From an uncultured Mycoplasma sp. (lineage in GTDB: Bacteria > Bacillota_I > Bacilli_A > RF39 > UBA660), in contig CANOGG010000073.1 of the NCBI GenBank assembly GCA_947565485.1, positions 1 to 6,418 on the forward strand: 6,418 nucleotides of DNA. Direction: 5' to 3'. This document shows positions 1 to 4,080 of the stretch, one piece after another; the first letter of the stretch is position 1; every line of letters begins with the position of its first letter. A model generated the notes under the pieces. The model worked only from the letters and a program-made list of their open reading frames with translations. It did no database searches and had not been told where the DNA came from. The translations under genes were made by a program, and so were the position numbers.

Positions 1-785
1 TCTTTTACATCTTTATCATATTCATTAAGTAATTCTAAAACTTCATCATGTGTTAAACCAATCATCGAATTAAACCTAAAATCAGTAGTAATATCAGTAG
101 CTATATTAAAACCTGTCGTCATCGAATTAAGGGTTACAGGACAAACTCCTGTTGCAAAGAACCTATCTACTATCCCGAGGCCCATATACTCTTTTATCAC
201 TGCATAAAAAGCTTTCACAAACCCAGTCTCATTTACGTCACTTTTAAAAAGTGTAGCATCGCCATCTAATATGCCATTCGTAAAATTATCATATTCATCC
301 ACTAATATATATACTTTATTGTTTTTTGTCATATTTAAAAGTGATGATAAAAATAATTTTAATATTCCCTCTATACTTCGTGATTCATCTATCACATAAT
401 TTATACCATAATACTCTAAAAAATTATTTATACCTGATATTACGTTCTCTCTAAACCTTTTCTCTAATTCTTCCGACGTTCTAAGCCCAGTCGAAACACC
501 CGAAAAATCAAACTTTAACATATAATAATTATTTTTATTTTCTGTTGGATTATCATACACATAAGTACCTTTAAATAAAGTATCAAAACTATCTTTCGAA
601 TTTACATCATAATAATAATACATCATCGAAGTAAATAAACTTTTTCCAAAACGTCCTGGACGCAAGAAAAATATTGTACTAGCAACATTCTCTAGTTTTT
701 CTAAATACATTGTCTTATCAACATACAAATAATCTTTTTCTTTTAGTTTTTTATAATCACTAATACCATATGGAACTTTTTTCAT
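1..785 (-). CDS. AAA-ATPase-like protein, C-terminus cut by window edge
   Basis: The gene starts at 785 and stays open to the left edge (261 codons visible). The N-terminus follows the layout of the AAA-ATPase-like family (Pfam AAA-ATPase_like): VPYGISDYKKL at residues 4-14, then YVDKT at 21-25. A P-loop RPGRFGKS sits at 42-49 and a Walker B-like VYILVDEYDN at about 158-167. The later stretches FFATGV and GLTHDEVLELL also fit the family. Complete members usually carry a C-terminal PD-(D/E)XK nuclease-like domain (DUF1703); that part lies outside the window. The cellular role of the family is not established, although copies are common in gut bacteria. The usual family P-loop is RPRRFGKS; here one Arg is Gly. 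The ATG follows a purine-rich AGAGGGATGG and a good promoter, so this looks like a single-gene transcript. Family assignment is confident; function is not. Confidence 0.88.
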   Translation of the reverse strand, partial: MKKVPYGISDYKKLKEKDYLYVDKTMYLEKLENVASTIFFLRPGRFGKSLFTSMMYYYYDVNSKDSFDTLFKGTYVYDNPTENKNNYYMLKFDFSGVSTGLRTSEELEKRFRENVISGINNFLEYYGINYVIDESRSIEGILKLFLSSLLNMTKNNKVYILVDEYDNFTNGILDGDATLFKSDVNETGFVKAFYAVIKEYMGLGIVDRFFATGVCPVTLNSMTTGFNIATDITTDFRFNSMIGLTHDEVLELLNEYDKDVK

Positions 786-810
786 TATCCATCCCTCTTC
801 TCTTAAAACT

Positions 811-838
811 ATTATACTTTAAAAAAAGAAAATAGCAA
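811..838 (-). promoter_or_regulatory. Promoter of the AAA-ATPase-like gene
   Basis: On the minus strand, -35 TTGCTA (833-838) is followed by a 16-bp spacer and a perfect -10 TATAAT (811-816). The site lies between the upstream terminator and the ATG at 785, giving a leader of about 20 nt. Confidence 0.7.
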
Positions 839-856
839 TTTTTTATTTAGGGTATT

Positions 857-881
857 AAAAAAGGAACAAAATTACTTGTTC
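857..881 (-). terminator. Rho-independent terminator overlapping a gene end
   Basis: On the minus strand, GAACAA (876-881) pairs with TTGTTC (864-869) across a 6-nt loop, followed by CTTTTTT (857-863). The left arm and loop include the last codons and stop codon of the 156-aa gene, so terminator and coding sequence overlap. The stem is short (6 bp) but the T-run is clean. Confidence 0.6.
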
Positions 882-1342
882 TCTTTGTTTTCGTTATTTT
901 CAAAACCACATGACAATTCAACTTTGATATCATAATCAGTTTTGCCGTATGGGGCTTTTGGATAAATGATTGCACGAGTTTTTTCCTTGTCACATTCTTC
1001 TTTGGTATCTTTGTTAACAAATAATTTGATTTTTTCTTCGTTAACAGATTTGTTATAACGGCCAAGATTAGAAAGATTTATTTTAATACCTATAGTGGCA
1101 TATTTTGATAAATATTGTTCTCTTTCTTCATCGCTTTTACCAGCATATTCATAATAGTAATTCTCGTAGAAATCTTGGCCCATGGCTTTTAGTTCAGTGT
1201 CTAAGTTTTCCTCTTGCTTTAAGGCACTACTTTTACCAAAGGATAGTATCACAACGATAGCAACGGCTATAACGACAATAGCAACCCCAAATATAGCTAT
1301 TTGTTTCTTTTTATTCTTTACAAAATCTTTAATTTTGTCCAT
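872..1342 (-). CDS. Membrane-anchored protein of unknown function (156 aa)
   Basis: No family was recognised. A Lys-rich start (residues 1-13) precedes one hydrophobic helix at about 15-35, consistent with a signal anchor: inside-positive N-terminus, with the rest of the protein outside the cell. The outer part (36-156) is highly charged, Glu/Lys-rich, with a Tyr-rich patch NYYYEYAG at about 61-68. It contains exactly two cysteines (C117 and C145), which could form a disulfide. The C-terminal tail is low complexity (Asn/Glu/Lys). The ATG at 1342 is preceded by AGGAGTAGGAAGT, and a near-consensus promoter lies just upstream. It sits directly downstream of a secreted CPHC thioredoxin-fold gene but has its own promoter and terminator. 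It is a real gene on coding context; its function is unknown. Confidence 0.85.
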   Translation of the reverse strand: MDKIKDFVKNKKKQIAIFGVAIVVIAVAIVVILSFGKSSALKQEENLDTELKAMGQDFYENYYYEYAGKSDEEREQYLSKYATIGIKINLSNLGRYNKSVNEEKIKLFVNKDTKEECDKEKTRAIIYPKAPYGKTDYDIKVELSCGFENNENKENK

Positions 1343-1374
1343 ACTTCCTACTCCTATCTTAATATTACATGAAG

Positions 1375-1403
1375 ATTATAACGCAAAATTAAGATTATGT
1401 CTA
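1375..1403 (-). promoter_or_regulatory. Near-consensus promoter of the 156-aa gene
   Basis: On the minus strand, -35 TAGACA (1398-1403) is followed by a 17-bp spacer and -10 TATAAT (1375-1380). The -35 lies inside the 16-bp string CTAATTTTATAGACAT (1397-1412), which recurs exactly at the ppa promoter. The first bases of that string include the stop codon of the upstream thioredoxin-like gene, so the genes are packed with no spare sequence. Confidence 0.8.
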
Positions 1404-1408
1404 TAAAA

Positions 1409-2080
1409 TTAGGCTTTTTTTGTATTTTTTTCGTCTTTAGGGGCTAAACTCAGGTTTTTTAAAGCGCGTAAGATTTCCTTTTTGTTACGATTATTATCGA
1501 TAGAAATGATAATTACGACTAAGGCACTCGTGATGATATAGATTAAAATAGTATAATCAAAATTCTTTTTAGGAGTACTGACACCATACATTAAGCCCTC
1601 TAAGACGTCATATCTTTTTTCTTTTTCGTATTCTTTTTTGATGGCCGCTTCAATTTTGGAGTTCATGCTTTTAGCATAGCCAGAGAATGTGGTGTCGCCA
1701 ATAATGATGTAGGGAACAGCGCCCGTGGGGTCATTCATAAAGTTTGCGACTTCATTCATAAGTCTGGCATTATCAGTGTTGTTCCAAACTTCATAAGTAA
1801 CTATTTTAAAATAGTCGCCATATTTTTTAATTAAGTCCTTGCTTACATATTCTAGAAATTCTTGGCAATGAGGACAACCACTTCCATAGAATAAGTAGAT
1901 AGTTATTTTGTTGTTAACGTTCTCATCATAATCTTTAAAGTTATATTTTACTTCTTCTTCCTTTAGGGCATCTTCTAGAGAGGAGCTTTTAAAAGTGCTC
2001 CAGTCTAGTTCGCGAGCATTTGTGGGAAGAGGAATTAAAAGAGTAATGATTAATATAATAAATAAAATTTTCTTAGACAT
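1409..2080 (-). CDS. Exported, membrane-anchored thioredoxin-fold protein (CPHC)
   Basis: This 223-aa protein is probably an extracytoplasmic thiol-disulfide oxidoreductase. A signal peptide-like segment covers residues 1-22, with possible cleavage after TNA at 20-22. The thioredoxin-fold core begins near 58 (KITIYLFYGSGCPHCQEF) with the active-site pair C69-P-H-C72. A cis-Pro loop of the expected kind follows (GAVPYIIIG, P123). A second hydrophobic helix at about 176-194, followed by a basic tail, would anchor the C-terminus in the membrane. C69 and C72 are the only cysteines. CPHC is the dipeptide setting of strongly oxidising DsbA-type proteins, but the short domain is thioredoxin-like rather than a full DsbA with a large helical insertion, so the direction of the reaction is not settled. 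The start at 2080 is fixed by AAGGAGA 8-9 nt upstream and by the signal peptide. It has its own promoter. Confidence 0.87.
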   Translation of the reverse strand: MSKKILFIILIITLLIPLPTNARELDWSTFKSSSLEDALKEEEVKYNFKDYDENVNNKITIYLFYGSGCPHCQEFLEYVSKDLIKKYGDYFKIVTYEVWNNTDNARLMNEVANFMNDPTGAVPYIIIGDTTFSGYAKSMNSKIEAAIKKEYEKEKRYDVLEGLMYGVSTPKKNFDYTILIYIITSALVVIIISIDNNRNKKEILRALKNLSLAPKDEKNTKKA

Positions 2081-2100
2081 TGATATCTCTCCTTTTCTTA

Positions 2101-2129
2101 ATTATAACGAGCATTTTTTAGAAATACAA
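2101..2129 (-). promoter_or_regulatory. Promoter of the thioredoxin-fold gene
   Basis: On the minus strand, -35 TTGTAT (2124-2129) is followed by a 17-bp spacer and a perfect -10 TATAAT (2101-2106). The string CTAATTTTATA (2137-2147), also found at two other promoters in the window, lies just upstream. The leader to the ATG at 2080 is short. Confidence 0.65.
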
Positions 2130-2152
2130 GATAAAATATAAAATTAGAGAAT

Positions 2153-2184
2153 AAAAAAACAAGCTGCCTGTCAAAACAACTTGT
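2153..2184 (-). terminator. Strong rho-independent terminator of the ncRNA
   Basis: On the minus strand, ACAAGTTG (2177-2184) pairs with CAGCTTGT (2159-2166). This gives an 8-bp stem including one T-G wobble, with a 10-nt loop, followed directly by a run of seven T (2153-2159, the first T closing the stem). No protein gene ends within 400 bases upstream, so this terminator implies a separate transcript. Confidence 0.82.
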
Positions 2185-2189
2185 ATTTC

Positions 2190-2262
2190 GTGGGATTTAG
2201 TTATTTAAAATTATAAGTATATATTGACAGATACATCTCATAATTTTTATCAAGAGACCCAC
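2190..2262 (-). other. RNA domain closed by a GTGGG/CCCAC helix
   Basis: GTGGG (2190-2194) is complementary to CCCAC (2258-2262). Immediately inside, GAGA (2254-2257) can pair with TCTC (2236-2239), stacking on the closing helix. GTAT (2217-2220) can pair with ATAC (2231-2234). Together they suggest a junction domain just before the terminator of the ncRNA. Pairings are seen by eye; no folding energy was computed. Confidence 0.45.
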
Positions 2263-2304
2263 TCATGCACATGATACTTAATAGCTTGATACGATAGCAA
2301 AATC

Positions 2305-2350
2305 ATTAGTTAAATATGTAGCAATTTTTGTTGACTACCATTTAACTAAT
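2305..2350. repeat. 46-bp imperfect palindrome (long hairpin)
   Basis: ATTAGTTAAAT (2305-2315) is perfectly inverted as ATTTAACTAAT (2340-2350). Further inside, TAG/CTA and CAA/TTG can also pair across a small loop. It lies within the predicted ncRNA, where it would be the longest helix. As DNA it is also a dyad that could bind a regulator. Confidence 0.75.
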
Positions 2351-2383
2351 ATGTGTGTGACAAATCTTTGCGATTCATCGGGA

Positions 2384-2429
2384 ATAGTTTACACGCAACT
2401 GATTTTTTGGTCAGTCTTGTAACAACTAT
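2384..2429 (-). other. Three-segment RNA hairpin
   Basis: On the minus strand, ATAGT/ACTAT (2425-2429 with 2384-2388), TTACA/TGTAA (2418-2422 with 2389-2393) and ACTGA/TCAGT (2411-2415 with 2398-2402) stack into a 15-bp helix. A 2-nt bulge and a small internal loop interrupt it, and the apical loop is A-rich. It directly follows the 5'-terminal hairpin of the ncRNA. Confidence 0.6.
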
Positions 2430-2458
2430 ATTTAACACTATCTCTATTAAGTGTTTAT

Positions 2459-2487
2459 ATCATATCATAAAAATTTAGATTATGCAA
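2459..2487 (-). promoter_or_regulatory. Extended -10 promoter of the structured ncRNA
   Basis: On the minus strand, -35 TTGCAT (2482-2487) and a 17-bp spacer ending in TGA precede -10 TATGAT (2459-2464), so TGn extends the -10. The same layout, with identical spacings, recurs at 2872-2900, and both copies sit 19 bp downstream of a 41-bp repeated box. Transcription would start near 2451-2455. Confidence 0.68.
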
Positions 2488-2506
2488 CCCCCTTTTTTTA
2501 TTTTTT

Positions 2507-2547
2507 CTGCAATTCGCAGAATTTGAAATAAAGCTAATACTTTAGTT
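2507..2547 (-). repeat. 41-bp box, copy 1, upstream of the ncRNA promoter
   Basis: This box matches 2920-2960 at 39 of 41 positions in direct orientation. On the plus strand it opens with the hyphenated palindrome TTCTGC-AATTC-GCAGAA (starting one base earlier) and continues into an AT-rich part ending TACTTTAGTT. Its fixed 19-bp distance from the -35 in both copies suggests a regulator binding site or upstream promoter element. Outside the box and promoter the flanks are not clearly alike. Confidence 0.85.
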
Positions 2548-2571
2548 TTTGAAATGCTTTAAAACTTTTAG

Positions 2572-2600
2572 TAGACACCAAGTTATTTTCGTGGTAAAGT
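2572..2600 (+). promoter_or_regulatory. Possible plus-strand promoter facing the small-ORF region
   Basis: -35 TAGACA (2572-2577) is followed by a 17-bp spacer ending in TGG and -10 TAAAGT (2595-2600), giving a TGn-extended but imperfect -10. Transcription would begin at about 2607, right at the first base of the left inverted-repeat arm. The DNA is AT-rich and chance matches occur, so this is only a candidate. Confidence 0.3.
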
Positions 2601-2607
2601 AATCTTA

Positions 2608-2630
2608 AGCGTTAGGAGATATTGCCTGCT
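2608..2630 (+). repeat. Inverted repeat, left arm (23 bp)
   Basis: Reads AGCGTTAGGAG, then ATATTGCCTGCT. The reverse complement matches 2838-2860 at 20 of 23 positions, including an unbroken 11-bp end. As plus-strand RNA the two arms pair at 22 of 23 positions (two G-U wobbles, one A-G mismatch). The arm contains AGGAG, a Shine-Dalgarno-like core. Confidence 0.85.
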
Positions 2631-2634
2631 ATTC

Positions 2635-2823
2635 TTAAGTATCTTTATTGATACCGCCCTTTATTTGGGGGTTTCGGTAAAAATCTAGAGAAAAGATGGT
2701 AGTTATGCTAGAAGTAATTAAAGCCATAATAAAAGGCTTGCTTAAAGGCAGGCATAATAAAAAGGCGATAATCATCTCTGTTACAATTATTATTGATAAT
2801 AGGACGATTAATGCCAAACACAA
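2635..2823 (-). CDS. Possible small hydrophobic peptide gene (62 aa, TTG start)
   Basis: The reading frame gives a very hydrophobic peptide: continuous helix-like segments from about residue 2 to 48, with Leu/Ile-rich runs broken by a Glu and by LSKPF, then a polar tail ending QIKGGINKDT. It fits exactly between two inverted-repeat arms and lies downstream of a predicted promoter at 2872-2900. The start is weak: TTG at 2823 has no ribosome binding site close by, and the nearest AGGAG lies about 24 nt upstream inside the paired arm. The frame stays open upstream to about 2872 without an ATG. Size and hydrophobicity resemble type I toxins, and the SD could be masked by the long-range pairing, but I recognise no family. 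The opposite strand also carries a 43-codon ORF here. It could equally be a chance frame in a non-coding RNA. Confidence 0.25.
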   Translation of the reverse strand: MCLALIVLLSIIIVTEMIIAFLLCLPLSKPFIMALITSSITTIFSLDFYRNPQIKGGINKDT

Positions 2824-2827
2824 ATAA
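2696..2827 (+). CDS. Possible 43-aa cationic peptide ORF on the plus strand
   Basis: ATG at 2696 opens 43 codons ending in TAA at 2825-2827. The N-terminal half (VIKAIIKGLLKGRHNKK) would form a basic amphipathic helix, followed by an Ile-rich strand-like segment and a basic tail. The ribosome binding site is poor (a purine-rich AGAGAAAAG immediately upstream). It lies almost wholly antisense to the 62-codon frame and would be read from the candidate plus-strand promoter at 2572-2600. At most one of the two ORFs is likely real. It is recorded because the position between the two arms is suggestive. Confidence 0.13.
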   Translation: MVVMLEVIKAIIKGLLKGRHNKKAIIISVTIIIDNRTINAKHK

Positions 2828-2830
2828 GCA

Positions 2831-2849
2831 AGTAGGCAGTAGGCAGTAG
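2831..2849 (+). repeat. Short tandem repeat of AGTAGGC
   Basis: Two perfect copies of the 7-mer AGTAGGC are followed by a partial third (AGTAG). The array runs into the right inverted-repeat arm and could let the arm pair in two registers. Confidence 0.8.
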
Positions 2850-2860
2850 CTCCTAACGCT
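2838..2860 (-). repeat. Inverted repeat, right arm (23 bp)
   Basis: On the minus strand it reads AGCGTTAGGAG, then CTACTGCCTACT, matching the left arm at 20 of 23 positions. It begins about 12 bases after the -10 of the minus-strand promoter at 2872-2900, so it would form the 5' end of that transcript and place AGGAG in the arm. Confidence 0.85.
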
Positions 2861-2871
2861 CTACTAATTTG

Positions 2872-2900
2872 ATTTTATCACAATTTGTATATATATGCAA
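2872..2900 (-). promoter_or_regulatory. Second copy of the extended -10 promoter
   Basis: On the minus strand, -35 TTGCAT (2895-2900) and a 17-bp spacer ending in TGA precede -10 TAAAAT (2872-2877). The layout is the same as the ncRNA promoter at 2459-2487. Transcription would start near 2865 and enter the right inverted-repeat arm at once. Confidence 0.6.
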
Positions 2901-2919
2901 TTACCTTATTTAAAAATTA

Positions 2920-2960
2920 CTGCAATTCGCAAAATTTGAAATAAAGCCAATACTTTAGTT
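2920..2960 (-). repeat. 41-bp box, copy 2
   Basis: Direct repeat of 2507-2547 with two differences. Its left edge is exactly 19 bp from the -35 of the promoter at 2872-2900. Between this box and the end of the 65-aa gene (2961-3024) I see only AT-rich sequence with no convincing terminator. Confidence 0.85.
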
Positions 2961-3024
2961 ATGGACTTTTGGTTTAACAAGTAAATAATTAATTGATTAA
3001 AAAATTAAATCTGCGAGTTGAAGT

Positions 3025-3222
3025 TTATTTTTTCTTGCGACCGCTTAAATTTAGAAATAAAATTAAGATATTCACGATTAATAAGACGAGCCAGAGAGTG
3101 TAATTATCTTGGTGATTGATTAGTTTATAAACGAGATAACAGCCACATAAGAGAGTTGCAACGGAAGAACAGGTAATAGAGATAATACCGATAGCGACCT
3201 CGCCTTTTTTAATTGGTTTCAT
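3025..3222 (-). CDS. Small two-helix membrane protein (65 aa)
   Basis: No family was recognised. A basic N-terminus (KPIKK) is followed by a first hydrophobic helix at about 9-33 containing three cysteines (C18, C26, C28). A short polar turn NHQDN comes next, then a second helix at about 42-60 and a basic GRKKK tail. This predicts both ends in the cytoplasm. The ATG at 3222 lies inside the last codons of lemA (14-bp overlap, different frame), with a GAGGGAG ribosome site within lemA, so translation is probably coupled to LemA. It is the last gene of the operon. It may act with LemA or its membrane partners, but that rests only on position. Confidence 0.75.
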   Translation of the reverse strand: MKPIKKGEVAIGIISITCSSVATLLCGCYLVYKLINHQDNYTLWLVLLIVNILILFLNLSGRKKK

Positions 3223-3763
3223 TTAAATTCACTCCCTCTTCAGATATTGATTGTTCAAAAGTTTTTTTGGTTTTAAAAAGAAATAAGTCCGCGATTATTT
3301 TCGTTGGGGGATTGGTGATAAGTTTGTTGTATGAGGCAATGGCAGCATTATATTTTCCACGTTCTTTGATGAGACTGGCTTCAAGAGAGTTAAAAGTACT
3401 CTTTAAATTCGCAAATTCAGGAACTGAGTTTAAATTAGGATATTTGGTATTTAATGATAATAAAATGTTTAGATTGGGGGTTAAATTTTCATTGATTATT
3501 AGTTTATCAGATATGTTTATTTTTTCATAAATACCATTACGCAAACGGAGGACATTTTCAAGGGTTGCAAGTTCGTTTATAGCATGACCTTTGACGATTT
3601 CGACGAGACTGGGTATTAAGTCCCAGCGTTTTTTTAAGTAAACGTCCATTTCGTTAAAGGCCGTGGTTATTTTATTTTCGCTACTCTTTAATAAATAGTA
3701 GGTAATAAAGACGAAGAGTAGACAAGCGATAACAATAATGATAAATAAATAGATTAAAAACAT
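3209..3763 (-). CDS. lemA: LemA family protein
   Basis: The 184-aa protein is of normal length for LemA. One N-terminal hydrophobic helix (about 3-24) anchors it. The LemA core follows with the hallmark segment LKKRWDLIPSLVEIVKGH at 43-60, corresponding to the usual motif of charged residues, DLIP and VKGYA. The C-terminal half carries YPNL (108-111), a KYNAAIASYN segment at 137-146 (the family's RrxYN element) and NPPTKIIADLFLF near 151-163. LemA proteins form a membrane-tethered helical bundle; their molecular role in bacteria is poorly known. The start at 3763 is supported by AAGGAGTG about 10 nt upstream. It follows the 96-aa gene by 16 bp and overlaps the 65-aa gene, so all three are probably co-translated. 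The C-terminal tail after 165 is Glu/Asn-rich and lacks family features. Confidence 0.93.
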   Translation of the reverse strand: MFLIYLFIIIVIACLLFVFITYYLLKSSENKITTAFNEMDVYLKKRWDLIPSLVEIVKGHAINELATLENVLRLRNGIYEKINISDKLIINENLTPNLNILLSLNTKYPNLNSVPEFANLKSTFNSLEASLIKERGKYNAAIASYNKLITNPPTKIIADLFLFKTKKTFEQSISEEGVNLNETN

Positions 3764-3779
3764 TTTAATGCACTCCTTT

Positions 3780-4070
3780 TTATTTTTTATATTGGATATT
3801 TAGGCTCGCTAGATAATCTTTAAATTTTTGGTTAGATTTATTAAGAAGTCTTAATATGTAAAGAAGACTTATGAAGCTTATAATAAATAGAGAGATACCG
3901 ATAAGTGGTTTAAAATAACTTAGGATGATAGAGGCAAGAGATATTAAACCACTTAGGGTATAGATGATATAAAGATTAATAGAATAGCGATAACTTTTGG
4001 GGTTTGTTTTTTTATAATTTAGGCGAATAGTATTTTGTTCTTCACGGGGAAGATTAGAAAATATTTTCAT
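3780..4070 (-). CDS. Small two-helix membrane protein (96 aa)
   Basis: No family was recognised. A polar, basic N-terminal segment of about 30 residues (with REEQNTIRLNYKK) precedes two hydrophobic helices at about 31-52 and 55-75, joined by a very short turn around FKP. A basic C-terminal tail ends in NIQYKK, so both ends are predicted to face the cytoplasm. The ATG at 4070 follows AAAGG, which itself overlaps the end region of the dehydrogenase gene (10-bp gap). The gene is 16 bp ahead of lemA. The tight spacing indicates one operon, and with the 65-aa protein it brackets LemA with two small membrane proteins. Confidence 0.78.
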   Translation of the reverse strand: MKIFSNLPREEQNTIRLNYKKTNPKSYRYSINLYIIYTLSGLISLASIILSYFKPLIGISLFIISFISLLYILRLLNKSNQKFKDYLASLNIQYKK

Positions 4071-4080
4071 AATCTAGCCT

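Larger units (their letters stand above)
2153..2454 (-). ncRNA. Predicted structured ncRNA of about 300 nt, no known family
   Basis: The unit is bounded by an extended -10 promoter (2459-2487) and a strong terminator (2153-2184). It has no convincing ribosome binding site and no usable reading frame. Helices visible 5' to 3': AACACT/AGTGTT at the very 5' end (2434-2455; depending on the exact start site the first one to three bases of this arm may not be transcribed); a 15-bp interrupted hairpin at 2384-2429; a small CGA-UGAA-UCG hairpin; a long hairpin at 2305-2350; a UCAU/AUGA hairpin near 2265; and a domain closed by GTGGG/CCCAC (2190-2194 with 2258-2262) extended by TCTC/GAGA. It lacks the conserved signatures of RNase P RNA, tmRNA, SRP RNA and T-box leaders that I know. 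A leader acting on the downstream thioredoxin-fold gene is possible, but that gene has its own promoter after the terminator. Start is inferred from the -10; exact ends are uncertain. Confidence 0.6.

Noticed and set aside
847..1065. 72-codon minus-strand frame overlapping the 156-aa gene
   Set aside because: It lies in another frame of a gene with a good start, promoter and terminator; the translation is basic low-complexity with no ribosome site.
1182..1406. 74-codon plus-strand frame
   Set aside because: Antisense to the membrane-anchor part of the 156-aa gene; its hydrophobicity mirrors that segment.
2153..2460. Known housekeeping RNA (RNase P RNA, tmRNA, SRP RNA, 6S) or T-box leader
   Set aside because: The conserved core strings of these RNAs that I can recall (such as GAGGAAAGUC, a 3' CCA acceptor, the GGAAGGAAGCAGCC loop, or the T-box UGGN bulge context) are absent. 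A covariance-model search would be needed to settle it.
2507..2522. Palindrome in the 41-bp box as a terminator
   Set aside because: TTCTGC/GCAGAA forms a small stem, but on the minus strand it is followed by A residues, and on the plus strand the T-run precedes it.
2507..2960. CRISPR array
   Set aside because: Only two copies of the 41-bp repeat, 413 bp apart, with promoters attached and no spacer pattern.
2989..3008. Terminator after the 65-aa gene
   Set aside because: The 6-bp stem is all A/T and no T-run follows on the minus strand. The end of the LemA operon transcript is unresolved.
3213..3530. 105-codon plus-strand frame
   Set aside because: Entirely antisense to lemA, whose family motifs are clear; an AT-rich antisense shadow.
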